A stretch of DNA of 64,000 nucleotides. Source: Megachile rotundata (taxonomy: Eukaryota > Arthropoda > Insecta > Hymenoptera > Megachilidae). The notes beneath the pieces are model-generated. The model saw only the letters and a list, made by a program, of their open reading frames with translations. It ran no database searches and was not told where the DNA came from. The position numbers were made by a program, and so were the translations under genes. Location of the stretch: positions 11,637,926-11,701,925 of the forward strand of contig NC_134984.1 of assembly GCF_050947335.1 (NCBI RefSeq), given 5' to 3'. This document shows positions 48,311-59,945 of this stretch, piece after piece; position 1 is the stretch's first letter; the number at the start of each line of letters is the position of its first letter.

Positions 48311-49140
48311 CTTTTATTCTATTCTTGTTAATTATTCAATGACAGTTTAAGTATTAATAAAACCAAATAGTAATATACTAAAATAACATAAGAGGTTAGG
48401 TTCAATAAAAGTTACAAATAAAAATAATTCAATTCGTACAAATTATCCTACACGTTCAAATAACCGAAAAAATACATAAATAATCTATAATTACCATAAC
48501 TAAATTACTATACTAACTACTAATTTATTAAATACCTTTCATTACATGTTTCATTACGCTCGCAACAAAATGGCTGCAACGAAATGAAAATGACAATGAA
48601 TTAGAATAAACGTGTCTACTCTTACACAACGTTACAGTAATTACATTTAATAAAAAACGAATATTGACTTACTTCTAACAAAAATTTGAATTAAAAAACG
48701 TCAGTCATATCACACAAGTGTAATTAATTCATTATATAACAAATTCAACCGGTTAATAATGTATTATAGATAGAAAAACTAACATCAACAGCTGTTATGA
48801 AATAAATAATTTCGCGAAACATTATACGAACTTAAAAAAGAGTTACAATTAAGAATTACGTGTTGACATTTTTATTAGCATTTTTTGTTTCGTATTATGT
48901 GCTTTGATGATCGTACATTATTTTTTAACCACGTTGCTCTTGTATTACGTACTCAATTACAATTCGCAAAAAAGAGAACAAGTAGGAATATTTTCATTTT
49001 TCTTAATTATAAATGATCGAGTTTATTATTAAGTAATAAATGTCCGACGAGAGATAAATGTTCGACTTGTATGAAGTAAGTGTCGCTGACAATAAAGTAC
49101 ATTAAGCTAATCTGCCTTCGATAGGAAAATTATGACTTCC
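48311..49140. other. Unique AT-rich sequence, no gene recognised
   Basis: No coding exon, RNA gene or transposon end recognised. Confidence 0.4.
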
Positions 49141-49149
49141 TGTTCATTG

Positions 49150-49990
49150 ATTTCTAGGGATTTATGAAAATTTGAAAAATTGGGAAATAAATCAAGTTTG
49201 GGGATATGGAATGGAGTGGTCTTGGATGTGGAAGTTTTTTAGTTACAGGACTTTGCTATGTGACAATTTTTAGGGACTTGGTGATTTAAGGATTTAGGGA
49301 ATCATAAATTTGGAGACGTAGAAATTTGAGAATATAGGAATTGGAAAAATAGAATATAGGAATACAGGAATATAGAATGTAGGATATTCCTATATGGAAT
49401 ATAGAAAGTTGTGAATACAAGTATTTGATAATTTTAGAATTTGGACACATTGAAATTTAGGAATCTAGGGATGTAAAAATTTAGGAATTCAATAATCTGA
49501 AAATTTGGAGATGTAGCAACTTGAGAATCCAGGGATTTAGAAAACTAGAAATTTGTTAATACAAATATTTGAGAATTATAAAATTTGCAAATATTGAGTT
49601 TTAGGAATCTAGTGTTGTGAGAATTTAGGGATTTGGAAAACTGAAATTTTGTAGAGATAGGAACTTGAGAATCTAGGGATATCGAAAACTAGAAGTTTGG
49701 GGATATAGGAATTTGTTAATACAAATATTTGAAAATTATAAAATTTGCAAACATTGAGATTTATGAATCTAGGGTTGAGAGAATCTAGGGATTTGGAGAA
49801 CTGAAATTTTGTAGAGATAGGAATCTAAGGATCTAGGGATTTCAAAACCTAGGAATTTGTGAATACAAGTATTTGAAAATTTTAGAATTTGGAAACATTG
49901 AAATTTGGGAATTAAGAAATGTGAGAATCTAAGAATTTGGGGATGTAGGAATTTGGAGATCTAGGGATTTAGACAATTAAGAATTTGAAA
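49150..49990 (+). repeat. Degenerate minisatellite with 160-bp higher-order repeat
   Basis: Basic words GGAATTTGA and AATCTAGGGATTT. CTGAAATTTTGTAGAGATAG recurs at 49641 and 49801 (160-bp step) within matching context. Older and more diverged than the arrays at 28030 or 56040. Confidence 0.8.
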
Positions 49991-50747
49991 TAATATTCAA
50001 CTTATAATTAATATAAATTTTTGTTCAAACAAAAATTGAAGTTAGTACAATTTATAATTAAAAATTAATATATGAAATGTTATTTAAGTATTAAAAAGGT
50101 TAGTTACTTAAGTTACCGCAAAAAATATCATACATGTATGTGCATACATATATTCTGAAGAATATGTCACAAGTATTGTAGAATGCAAGGAACAAAAAAG
50201 TCTATTCCTAGAAAATATTGAAATTCTTTTCTATTTTTAAGAATCTTCCAAGAATTTTCCGACAAGTAAATAATATTCATGATTTGCTGGAACATTACAA
50301 AAAAGTTCTACAGAATGCAAATTTATTGGTCGAGTATAGGGTATGGAAATGTGACAGACACAACTGTTTCTAATGAATCAATACACATACTTTATGACAA
50401 ATAACTTTTTTGATCACAGACAACAGTATAAATATCACAGTAAATGTATATTAACAGACTAATGAGCTAATTACTATAAAACATGATCGGAATAATATAT
50501 TTTGTTATGTTGTATAAAGATCTCCATATTTCTGGTGCAAGAAAATGTACATTTATGCAATTATTATTTAATTAATGAAATATTTAGGAAAAGAAGAAAA
50601 ATTGAGAAATTTAGGAAAATGTAGATGTCGGACTTCAGAGATTTAATTTTTTTTTAATTTATTTTAGAAATTTGGGATTTTCGTAATTTAGGATTTTGGT
50701 AATTTAGGAATTTAAAAATTTCAGAATGAAGAAGATAGGAAAATAAA

Positions 50748-51060
50748 ACTTTCAAACTTTCAAGTCTTCAAGTCTTCAAGTTTTCAAGTTTTCAAGTTTT
50801 CAAGTTTTCAAGTCTTCAAGTTTCTAACTTTTCAAGTTGTCAAGTTTTCATGTTTTCAAGTTGTCAAGTTGTCAAGTTTTCAAGTTGTCAAGTTTTCATG
50901 TTTTCAGGTTGTCAAGTTGTCAAGTTTTCAAGTTTTCAAGTTGTCAAGTTTTCAAGTGGTCAAGTCTTCAAGTTTTCAAGTGATCAAGTCTTCAAGTCTT
51001 CAAAGTCTTCAAGTTTTCAAGTCTTCAAATTTTCAAGTTTTCAAATCTCCAAATTTCCTA
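50748..51060 (-). repeat. 8-bp minisatellite (TTTTCAAG / TTGTCAAG)
   Basis: About 38 units of TTTTCAAG, TTGTCAAG, TCTTCAAG and TTTTCATG. Unlike most arrays here the core is CAAG, not AATT, although the 8-bp period is preserved. Overlapping open frames (SSFQVVKF repeats) are artefacts. Confidence 0.93.
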
Positions 51061-51780
51061 CCTTCACATATTCCAATTACAAAATGAAAAGTATTACAGT
51101 TCCAAAGTATCCAAATTTCCAAATCTAGAGCCTTGACAACATTTAAAAAAAGATACACAAATATAAAAATATTTAAAAAAAAACTTCATAACTCCCATAA
51201 TTTGAAATATGAACTCAATGCGTCATTTTGACACGTACCATAAAATTCAGCCGCAGTACATAAAATAAATCCCAATCAGCGATACAGAGAGTGTCCTTCA
51301 CTAAAATTGCAAATTTCACGCATTTAAAAAGTTTCGCATGATTGAATCTCAGTCATGACATGTCAGAATGTGTTTGCACACAGAGTCACCTGTAATCACA
51401 ATAACCCGAGTCGTACATTTGAATCGCAAATGACGAACTGTTTTTTCGCGATTCTATGCTCTTAAGAAAACAAAGGGAAACGGATCAATGTCGGGGTTGA
51501 CCTAACTTCCGTTTAATGATTATATGCTAGAAATACAAATGATATGCCTTCGATAGTGTGCAATTATTATGGTTATTTTTTTAAAACGGAGGTGAAGTCT
51601 GTGTAGTGCATAACAGGTGTCAGAAAAAAGTGTCTATATAGATATATTCGTATTGTTACGGGAAACAGTGCATTTTCTTTGTTGAATTTATGAATAATAT
51701 TTAGTATTTAATTTGTTCGTTATTCATTTTAAACGGAGTTAATTTTTTGTAATAGAACTATTGTAAGGATAAAAGAATGT
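51061..51780. other. Unique sequence, no gene recognised
   Basis: Unremarkable sequence between two repeat arrays. No exon recognised. Confidence 0.4.
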
Positions 51781-51789
51781 GGAGGTTAA

Positions 51790-52490
51790 ATTTTAAGTAT
51801 AATAGGAGAGTGTTGTTAAGGTTGTGAAGAAAGTTCGTGTTTCAAAGGTTAAAAGTAAGGTTAGAATTCTGGAGGTTGTAAGGAAGGTTAGTACAAGAAA
51901 AACTACAAGATTTCCAAAGATTATAAGTAATGTTAGTATTTCAAAGATCATAAAGAAGGTTACTATTACAAAAATCATAAATAATATTACTGTTTGAAAA
52001 TTTTGTAAGTAAAAATAATATTTGAAACAATATATAAGTATAATTAGTGTTCCAAAGATTACATGTAAAATTAGTGTTGGAAAAATCATAAGTAAGGTTA
52101 GTATTGAACATTTTGTAAGCAGGCAATATTCAAGACATTATAAGTAAAATTACTATTTCACAAATTACAAGTAAAATTAATCTTTCACAAATTACAAATA
52201 AACTTAATATTGTAAAGATCATAAAATTATCGAATTATGAGTAAAATTACAAATGATCGTAAGTAAGGTTAGGTCAGTATTGCGAAACAAATATATAAAA
52301 TTATTACAAAGAATAAAATATCAATACCACAAAGTTTCTCAAATAATCCTAATATTGAAGATATCACAAATAAATTTAGTATTTCAAATAAATAAGTATT
52401 ATGAGTATTTCATAATAAATAAAATTAGTACTAAAAATATCGTAACTAAGGTACTCAAAATATCAAAATAAGAGTTTAATCATAAAAATA
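51790..52490. repeat. Degenerate 30- to 33-bp tandem repeat
   Basis: Irregular copies of AAAGATTATAAGTAAGGTTA followed by GTATTTC, with variants CACAAATTACAAGTAAAATT and AAAAATCATAAGTAAGGTTA. Spacing averages about 30 bp but drifts, so the array is old. Open frames on both strands have no family match. Confidence 0.75.
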
Positions 52491-52904
52491 AATAAAAATC
52501 ATATTGTTAATAATTAGTTTCCCTATATGTCTTACGTATCCGTTTTCACTCGAGCAATCATATTAAACACAATTTCAATATTGAAACTGTTTGTGAACAA
52601 TACAGAAAGGAAACAAAGAAGGAACTCGAAAGCAATTTTAAAATGAAAAAACGTACAAAAAACGGCCTGATTTTACAACGAACAGTTGTACAAATGACGT
52701 GAAAAACGTCGATCAAACAGCAAACAATCTGTGTGTGAAAAACAAAACACGCATTGAATAAATTCAAGCATCTGCCAATTTAATTCCGAACGTCGTTCAC
52801 ATTTTAAAATGTACGTTGAATGAATTTTTCATTGTATTAAATTATTGCGAATAATACCTTAACTCGAAAATTGTGCTCGTACTTCTGTAAAATTTTTAAC
52901 AAAT

Positions 52905-53345
52905 TCAATTAAATGGCAAATTATTTGCAAACTGGAACGTTAATTATATTCACATTGAAACGTTAAATAAAATTTTATCGGTATATGAAATGGGGGTGCT
53001 GACATTTTTGCGCTTGATAATTAAATACACAACAATTAATAAGATGAAACAGAAAGTTATTTGCAAACTGAAGAGTTGATTATATTCGTATTATACACGC
53101 ATTCATATAAATACACAAAATTTTATCTTTATTCAAAATGAAAATGCAGAGTGCATCTTGCTAGTTGAACTAGTAACAATAATTAGTAAGATGAAACAGA
53201 AAATTATTTGCAAACTGAAGAGTTGATTATATTCGTATTATACACTCGTCAAATAAATACACAAAATTGTATCTTTATTCAAAATGAAAATGCAGACTTG
53301 CTAGTTAAATTAGTCACAATTAGTAGGTTAAAACTAGAAATAAGC
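52905..53345. repeat. About 147-bp tandem repeat, three copies
   Basis: Two close copies begin AAGATGAAACAGAAA at about 53040 and 53188. Each contains TTATTTGCAAACTGAAGAGT and TCTTTATTCAAAATGAAAAT. A third, more diverged copy starts near 52905 (TTATTTGCAAACTGGAACGT). The array ends about 250 bp upstream of the receptor exon acceptor. Confidence 0.88.
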
Positions 53346-53597
53346 AGTAATATTTATGGCTGCTCCCGCGAGACATCTCTCGGGGCACGCGCAGTGAAAT
53401 AAAATACACAGAATAAAAAGTTCGAACTTATATTGTTATTTCAACCCGAGCATCCCCACCGTTAACGTGATCCTCATGCTGATTAGTTTCTTCTAGCAGA
53501 AAACTAGGACTCGCATAAAACGGAGTTTCCAACGTAGACAAATTCGGCAATTTATTTCCACTTTTTACCATGAACTTACAGACTTCTAATTTTGCAG

Positions 53598-53664
53598 GGT
53601 ACCTAAATCGAGCGAAGTAACGACGAGAAGCTGACTAACGATGAGATGAACAGCAATCCGAAAA
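53598..53664 (+). promoter_or_regulatory. Short 5' leader with two upstream start codons
   Basis: A splice acceptor (TTCTAATTTTGCAG ending at 53597) suggests the receptor's coding exon begins with 67 nt of untranslated leader. It contains ATG at 53641 (a two-codon frame, ATG AGA TGA) and ATG at 53646, opening a 36-codon frame in another register that overlaps the receptor start and ends at 53753. Both could lower initiation at 53665. Confidence 0.5.
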
Positions 53665-54270
53665 ATGACAGCGTACCACAAGTCACCAGCGGATATTCCC
53701 TGGATCGTGTTACCAGCCTGCGACAACCTAACCTCAGGACATTCCCGCCTTGACCTGCCCCTTCAACCTGATCACAACATCAGCGAACTTGATCAACTGT
53801 TCCACATAGAAACACTCAACGTAACATGTCTGGAACACGCTCCGCAATTGACGAACGCCACCTTTCTGAAGGTGATCGTCCTTGCCGTCATGGCGTTCCT
53901 AAGTTTTGTTGCGAACGTGGCGACTATTTGGTCGATCGCGAGAAATCGACGGAGACAACACAGCTGGTCAGCGATTTACACGCTGATTCTGCATTTGGCA
54001 GTCGCCGATTTACTCGTCACGGTGTTCTGCATTGGAGGAGAGGCTATGTGGAGCTACAGCGTTCAGTGGATATGGGGAAACTTGGCGTGTAAGATGTTCA
54101 AGTTCTTACAGGTGTTCAGCTTGTACCTGAGCACGTTCGTGCTGGTGCTGATCGGGGTGGACAGGTTCGTGGCGGTTAGATATCCTATGAAGGGACTCAA
54201 TACTGCGCATAGGTGTATCAGATTGGTCGCTGTCGCGTGGATATTGTCTTTCGTCTTGGCTACTCCTCAG
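53665..54270 (+). CDS. CrzR: Corazonin receptor (GnRH/AKH-related GPCR), first coding exon
   Basis: First coding exon, 202 codons, ending in phase 0 at donor CAG|GTAAGT. It encodes the N-terminal half of a class A neuropeptide receptor. The extracellular N-terminus (about residues 1-66) has four N-glycosylation sites (N21, N38, N52, N64). TM1 is about 67-91 with FVANVATIW (N84); TM2 about 103-129 with HLAVADLLV (D115); TM3 about 139-171, starting at the disulphide cysteine C142 and ending DRFVAVRYP (DRF in place of DRY); TM4 about 184-202 with W192. EHAPQLTNATFLKV before TM1, WSYSVQWIWGNLACK at the TM2-TM3 loop and PMKGLNTAHRC after TM3 are the features I associate with insect corazonin receptors rather than AKH or ACP receptors. 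The ligand would be the peptide hormone corazonin, acting through Gq at the plasma membrane. The start was chosen because an in-frame stop (TGA at 53647) lies just upstream. TM5-7 and the C-tail must be in later exons, not found before 64000. Confidence 0.88.
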
Positions 54271-54471
54271 GTAAGTTTCGCCCTTTGACTTGTGACATCG
54301 AATCATACTTGTGACGCATATCACAGTTCATAGGTTGAGGTTGAAAGAACTTGGAGATTTATGCACGAGTGGGATTTTTGAGGATAGGGATGATTTATGG
54401 AATAATAAGAATTCTTAATATAATAAGAATTCCTGTAATGTAATGTAATGAGAATTCCTTAAATTCTTATA

Positions 54472-54659
54472 TTAGGGGTACCGAAAAGTAATCAAAATTT
54501 CATCGATGATTTCAAAGTTTTTCTATGAAAAATCGAAGGACTTTTTTAGGAAGGGAACAATTGCCTTTACGCTGGCAAAAAGCGTTAGAAAGTGATGGAA
54601 ATTATTTTATTGATTTTTCGCCAGCTAGAAAAATTTTGATTACTTTTCGGAACCCCTAA
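54472..54659. mobile_element. 188-bp TA-flanked MITE (Tc1/mariner type)
   Basis: Terminal inverted repeats TTAGGGGTACCGAAAAGTAA (54472) and its near-complement TTACTTTTCGGAACCCCTAA (ending 54659) match over about 28 bp with one mismatch, flanked by TA at both ends. The short interior reads like the last part of a mariner/Tc1 gene plus 3' end (LAKSVRK, then ATTACTTTTCGG). Lies 200 bp into the receptor intron. Confidence 0.92.
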
Positions 54660-54860
54660 TATTACCAAATCCCTAAATCCCGAAATCCCGAAATCCCTAA
54701 ACTCTAAATCCTTGAATCCTTAAGTTCCAAACTCCACAAATCGTCAAATTCTAGAATGCAAAAATCTCTAAATTTCCAAAGTCCCAAATTCCAAAATTCC
54801 CAAATCCCCGAATTTCCTAAATTTTCAGACATCTGATTTTGTAGATCTCCAAATTCCTAA
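54660..54860 (-). repeat. Short degenerate minisatellite (AAATCCCT)
   Basis: Units AAATCCCT, AAATCCCG and AAATTCCC directly abut the MITE. The array quickly decays after 54800. Confidence 0.75.
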
Positions 54861-55700
54861 CTCTCAAAACACACAAACTCTCAAATTTCCCTCCCCCTAA
54901 GTACCTGCGTCACCAATCTTTTAAACTCCAAAATTCACTATACTTTGCTATCAGCCACAATTCTCCAAATTCTAATAAAGCAACAGGTACAATAATCAAA
55001 ACCAATCACATTTTGCGAATTACTTCGTTGCAATAATTACAACCGCAATTACTACAATAATTACGACTATTACAATAATTGCAATAATAACAATAATTAT
55101 TCAAGCTTCAACGAAATCTGCATTCGACAAATTTACGCAATACGTGAAATGACATTATAATTAATGTATTTTTGTGTCAATACAAATTTCATTTAAGTAA
55201 TTCTCCATTTTTTATTCACCATATTTATACAAAGTTTAATAACAAGTATTTTTAACATTATAAAATATATTAATTCGTGATATGACAATCGTTAGGAACT
55301 GCTTCCACGGGAACGATATTCACGTACGAATTCAAACGAACTTCGGAAAATTCGTCTACTCGGAGCCAAATGAGAAGTTCGATCCGTGAAACCAACCAGT
55401 TGAGTGGCTCGTTCCCTCGCAATTAAAAACCAATTTATAGCAGCTGACATTCGGTTGCCAGCAGAAATCCGACGAATACTTTCGCGAATAAATTAAAAGT
55501 TCCCCTGGTTCCTGCTTGTCCTTCTTTTTTCTTTAAATAAATGTCGAGGACGTACAGTGGATGAAAAAAGTAGAGGTGCATTTTGCTTCTCTGTCATTAC
55601 ATCATCTAAGTTTATTGCATTGCGATTATCGCAAATATTTTGTATAAGACTTGATATGTAGATAGATTTGAAGATTTGAAAATTTGGAGATTAAGGATGT
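54861..55700. other. Intronic unique sequence
   Basis: AATTACAATAATTGC-like words at 55010-55110, then GC-balanced sequence at 55280-55500 without recognised function. Confidence 0.4.
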
Positions 55701-55709
55701 ATGGAATTA

Positions 55710-55995
55710 GTGATTTCATGATAGGGGATTTGGGGAGTTGGGGAGTTGGGGATTTGGGGATTTGGGGATTTAGGGATTTGGGGATTTGGGGATTTGTGGA
55801 TTTGAGGATTTGGGAGTTTGGAATTATGAGAATTTAGGGATTTGGAGATTTGGGGATTTGGGAATTTCGGAATTTGGGGATTTGGGGTTTTGGGATTTTG
55901 GAATCCTGAGATTTTGAGAATTTTGATATACGACAATTTTGAGATTTGGGAATTTAGAGATTTAAAGATTTGGAGATTTGAGGCTTTAGAAATTT
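55710..55995 (+). repeat. G-rich 8-bp minisatellite (GGGGATTT)
   Basis: A near-pure GGGGATTT block at 55725-55805 followed by GGAATTT and GAGATTT variants. The stretch GATTTGGGAGTTTGGAATTA followed by TGAGAATTTAGG (55805-55835) is the same as at 28559-28590 in the large GGGGATTT array, indicating sequence exchange or shared origin over 27 kb. Confidence 0.93.
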
Positions 55996-56019
55996 GCAAA
56001 TTTGGCGATTTGGGGATTT

Positions 56020-56640
56020 AGTAAATTAGGAAATTAGGAAATTGGGAAATTGGGGAATTGAGGAATTGGGGAATTGGGAAATTGGGGAATTGGGGAATTG
56101 GGGAATTGGGGAATTGGGGAATTGGGGAATTGGGGAATTGGGGAATTGGGGAATTGGGGAATTGGGGAATTGGGAAATTAAAAACTTGGAATATTGCGAA
56201 TTTAGGATATTGGGAAATTGGGAAATTGGGAAATTGGGAAATTGGGAAATTGGGAAATTGGGGAATTAGGAAATTGGGGAATTGGGGAATTGGGGAATTG
56301 GGGAATTGGGGAATTGGGGAATTGGGAAATTAAAAACTTGGAATATTGCGAAATTAGGATATTGTGAAATTGTGAAATTGGGAAATTGGGAAATTGGGAA
56401 ATTGGGAAATTGGGAAATTGGGAAATTGGAAAATTGGAAAATTGGAAAATTGGAAAATTGGGAAATTGGGAAATTGGGAAATTGGGAAATTGGGAAATTA
56501 GGAAATTGGGGAATAGGGATTTTGGAAATTTGGAAATTTGGAAATTTGGAAATTTGGAAATTTGGAAATTGGGAAATTGGAAAATTGAAAAATTGAGAAA
56601 TTGAAAAATTAAAAAACTTAAAACTGAAAACCTGAAAAAT
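56020..56640 (+). repeat. G-rich 8-bp minisatellite (GGGGAATT / GGGAAATT) with 152-bp higher-order repeat
   Basis: 56045-56170 and 56270-56325 are nearly pure GGGGAATT; 56210-56270 and 56375-56510 are GGGAAATT; 56525-56575 is GGAAATTT. The composite GGGAAATTAAAAACTTGGAA recurs at 56172 and 56324 (152 bp = 19 units). Open frames in several registers (NWGIGELG on plus, FPISQFPN on minus) are artefacts. Confidence 0.96.
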
Positions 56641-56649
56641 TGCAAAATT

Positions 56650-58910
56650 TAACCTAGTTATCTACTTCGAATCCAGTACCTCAAAAATTAAAAAATTCAT
56701 AAATCATCATACATCAAATCTTGAAATCCCTCTGAAATAGTTTTAAATTATAATGCCAATTAGTGCATGCATACTATAATCATATTACACATCCTACAGA
56801 ATTAGCACAATATGCCTAAGTACACACTATGACAATATTTCAATCAAAAGTGACGATTAATTCAACGAACCTAGGTGTGTCAACACTTCTTCGACCGAGA
56901 ATGTAAATAATTTTCACATAACAGCCGTTGCTAAATAACAAGTAATTACGTTACATCGGTAATCATAGAAAAGCTAATCCATTAGTATAATACCGAGACA
57001 GATGTCGAGACGAAAAAAAAATGTCACGGAAACCAGTTTCTCTGCTCCGTTTTGTTTTTTCCCCGAACAACTTAGCATTTATCGAACTCCACGCTTAATT
57101 AACGCATTCGGTACGCTAATTTAAAATATCCTCGTTAACCTTACCGAGGTTCTTACTTAACGGTAAGATAATTTTTCAATGTAGCTGGATAGCTTCCAAT
57201 TGCCTGCTCATCGTCCGGATTAATTAAGTTCGTTTCGTGAACCGTTTTATGGATTATTCGAACACGATAAATCTGCGAGTGTGTGAATATTTATAACCGG
57301 GTCTTCGGTTTCAATTGGTCTTTTGTTAACGCGTTTTTTCGATAAATTCGTTCAAGAATAAAAGAAAATATTTTATAAAATATTCTATGGAATATTTCAT
57401 AAATTATTCTACTTTTTAGAAAATATTTTATGGAATATTTCGTGAAATATTTTTCTCCTATAACGTATGTATAATAGAATATAAATTACATTTGATGTGA
57501 AGTTTATTAAATGGAGTTTATTAATGAAGACGAAAATTTTGCGAGGAATTTTCTAAATTAATTTTGGAGGGATCTAAGACTGCTTCAGGAAGAAATTTCT
57601 TAAAGGGGTTTTATGGGGATACGTGAATTTCATAAAGAAATTGATCATATTAATTAATTCTTGTACTGAATAGGTTTTATGAGGGAACAACAAAACCTGA
57701 TAAAGAAATTAAGTATGTACATTAATTTTTATATTTTTAATAAATTAACTTTATGAAGAATGAATGACATTTTATAAAAATTTTATAACATATTAAAAAA
57801 TATGTACATAAAGAGTAACTTTATAAATCAACTTTTCTATGAAATAAATTTTATAAAAAATGAACGAAATTTTATAAACAAATAATTCTTATAAATTCAT
57901 TATTGTACTAAATAGATTTTACGAAGAAATTAAACCATTCTATTAAAAGATCATTTTTACAAGTCAACCTTTACATAAAATAATTTTTATAAAGAATAAA
58001 CAAAGTTCTTGAAAGAAATTTGTATAATATATCTTTTATACTAAATTAATTTTCTAAAGAAGCAAAACAGTTCTACGAAGAACTTAATTTTATAAATTAG
58101 TACGTATATTAAATAAATAGACTTTACTACGAAAGAAAAATATTTTATGCAGAAATTAATTTTATAAATAAATCTGTGTATTATGCAAATTGATTTTATT
58201 GTATTCTCAGAATATTCAAATCATTTTAATAACTGTATTATACTTTTTCAGCGTTTCGTTTCGACAATGTGTAACTCAAAGGATTAACCCGTTTTAAACA
58301 AAATTTAATTAAACATGAAATTCCATTGAAAAAGGAAACTTTTATGTACATAAAAATATTCTAGTATTAAAAATCCAATATGGTAACGAATAAAGTAATA
58401 TTCTCTGTTTATTACAGTTCTAAATCATTTTTAAAATCGAATTTTATCAATTTGTTGTTTGGAGAATTACATTTTCAATAAAATGGGAGAAAATGTGACA
58501 TAAAAATATTCTTGTACTGAATATTCAGTACGTGATCTGATTAATTCTGTATTTCATGAAATTTTATATTTGAAAAAACTTTTAACAATTTTACTGATTC
58601 ATAATTTGAAGATTGAACAGTATTTTATAGAAAATTTAATTAACCACTAAAGTTATATAGACGCTTTAATTAACTGTTTCGTTTCACAGAATTTCAGAGG
58701 CCTTTAATAATTTCGTCAATATTGATTATTTAAAAATTTAATTACATTTTAATTAAAACTATTGAAATATCAAATTTTGTGCCTTTAAGCTTTTCTGCTT
58801 AATGCGGAAATAAATATATCGTAAATTTAATATATTTATTATAATATACATATATGTACATGTATACATATACTGTTATACTATACATATGATTATACCA
58901 TATAATATAC
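56650..58910. other. Intronic unique AT-rich sequence
   Basis: 56740-57340 is GC-balanced and unrecognised. 57350-58200 is AT-rich with repeated TTTTATAAA and AGAAATTAA words but no regular period. 58200-58910 is AT-rich, ending in a TATACATAT-rich patch. Confidence 0.45.
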
Positions 58911-58915
58911 ATGTA

Positions 58916-59895
58916 CAGGGAGTCTCACAATTAGTGAAGGTCCCTGAATTGGGGAGTAGCTGACGTGATTCTGAGCAAGATTTCCCTTTGCAAAAATAGG
59001 GTTTGAAGCTTCGTTTTTGAATTATTAAGGAAAACGCGGACCAATCAGAGCGCCAGGATTACTACGCGTTGGATTATTACGCGTTAGATTACTACGTGTT
59101 GGATTACTACGCGTTAAATCACCACGCGCTAGACTCCTATGCTTAGAATTACCACGCGTTGCATTACTATGCGTTGGTCTTATAAGCGTTGAATATCCAC
59201 GCGCTGGATTACTACGCGTTAGATATCCATACGCTGGTTTACTACGCGTTAGATTACGACGCATTAGATTCCTACGCTTAGAATTACCACGCGTTGCATT
59301 ATTACGCGTTGAATTACTACGCGTTGAATTTGCACGCGCTAGATTACTACACGTTGGATATCCACACGCTGTATTACTACGCGTTGGATAACTACGCGTC
59401 AGATTACCACGCGTTAGATTCCTACGCTTAGAATTACCATGCGTTGAATATCCACGCGCTGGATTACTACGCATTAGATATCCACACGCTGGATTACTAC
59501 GCGTTAGATTACGACGCATTAGATTTCTACGCTTAGAATTACCACGCGTTGCATTATTACGCGTTGAATTACTACGCGTTGAATATGCACGTGCTAGATT
59601 ATTACGCGTTGAATATCCACACGCTGTATTACTACGCGTTGGATTACTACGCGCAGGATTACCACGCGTTGCATTACTACGCGTCGAATTACCACGCGTT
59701 GGATAACTACGCGTTATCCGAAACTGCCGCTCTTGCGTCTGCGCATGCGTAATCCTCGCGCTAATTGGTCCGTGTTTTTCCTTAATAATTCAAAAACGAA
59801 ACTTCAAACCCTATTTTTGCAAAGGGAGATCTTGCTTAGAAGCACGTCAGCTATCCCCCATTTCAGGGACCTTCACTAATTGTGAGATACCCTAT
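58916..59895. mobile_element. Foldback element with about 140-bp inverted ends and a 15-bp satellite core
   Basis: The left end (CAGGGAGTCTCACAATTAGT at 58916 through AGGAAAACGCGGACCAATCA near 59047) is repeated inverted at the right (TGATT-side GCGCTAATTGGTCCGTG at about 59758 through ACTAATTGTGAGATACCCT ending 59893). Both ends sit in TA-rich sequence. The 660-bp interior is a tandem array of a 15-bp unit (see separate entry). No transposase. This fits a foldback or long-TIR non-autonomous DNA transposon that has captured or generated a satellite. Confidence 0.9.
59060..59720. repeat. 15-bp satellite (GGATTACTACGCGTT) inside the foldback element
   Basis: About 44 units in register. Variant units form a higher-order pattern: the AGATTCCTACGCTTA type occurs at 59131, 59266, 59416 and 59521 (steps of 135, 150 and 105 bp, all multiples of 15), each followed by GAATTACCACGCGTT or a close variant. 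Length divisible by three leaves both strands open (a TRSNP-like pentapeptide on minus, YYALN-like on plus). The ACGCGT palindrome recurs throughout, giving unusually many CpG sites for this AT-rich window. Confidence 0.95.
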
Positions 59896-59945
59896 ATATT
59901 TATTATACTGTACGTATAGTGTACACATAGTATATTATACATACT

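Noticed and set aside
53826..54092. 88-residue frame inside the receptor exon
   Set aside because: Out-of-frame shadow of the corazonin receptor coding sequence.
56202..56645. 147-residue Phe/Pro/Asn/Gln-rich minus-strand frame
   Set aside because: Translation of the GGGAAATT array; near-identical peptides arise from every such array in the window.
59025..59519. 164-residue minus-strand frame of TRSNP-like pentapeptides
   Set aside because: Produced by the 15-bp satellite inside the foldback element; the opposite strand is open for the same reason.
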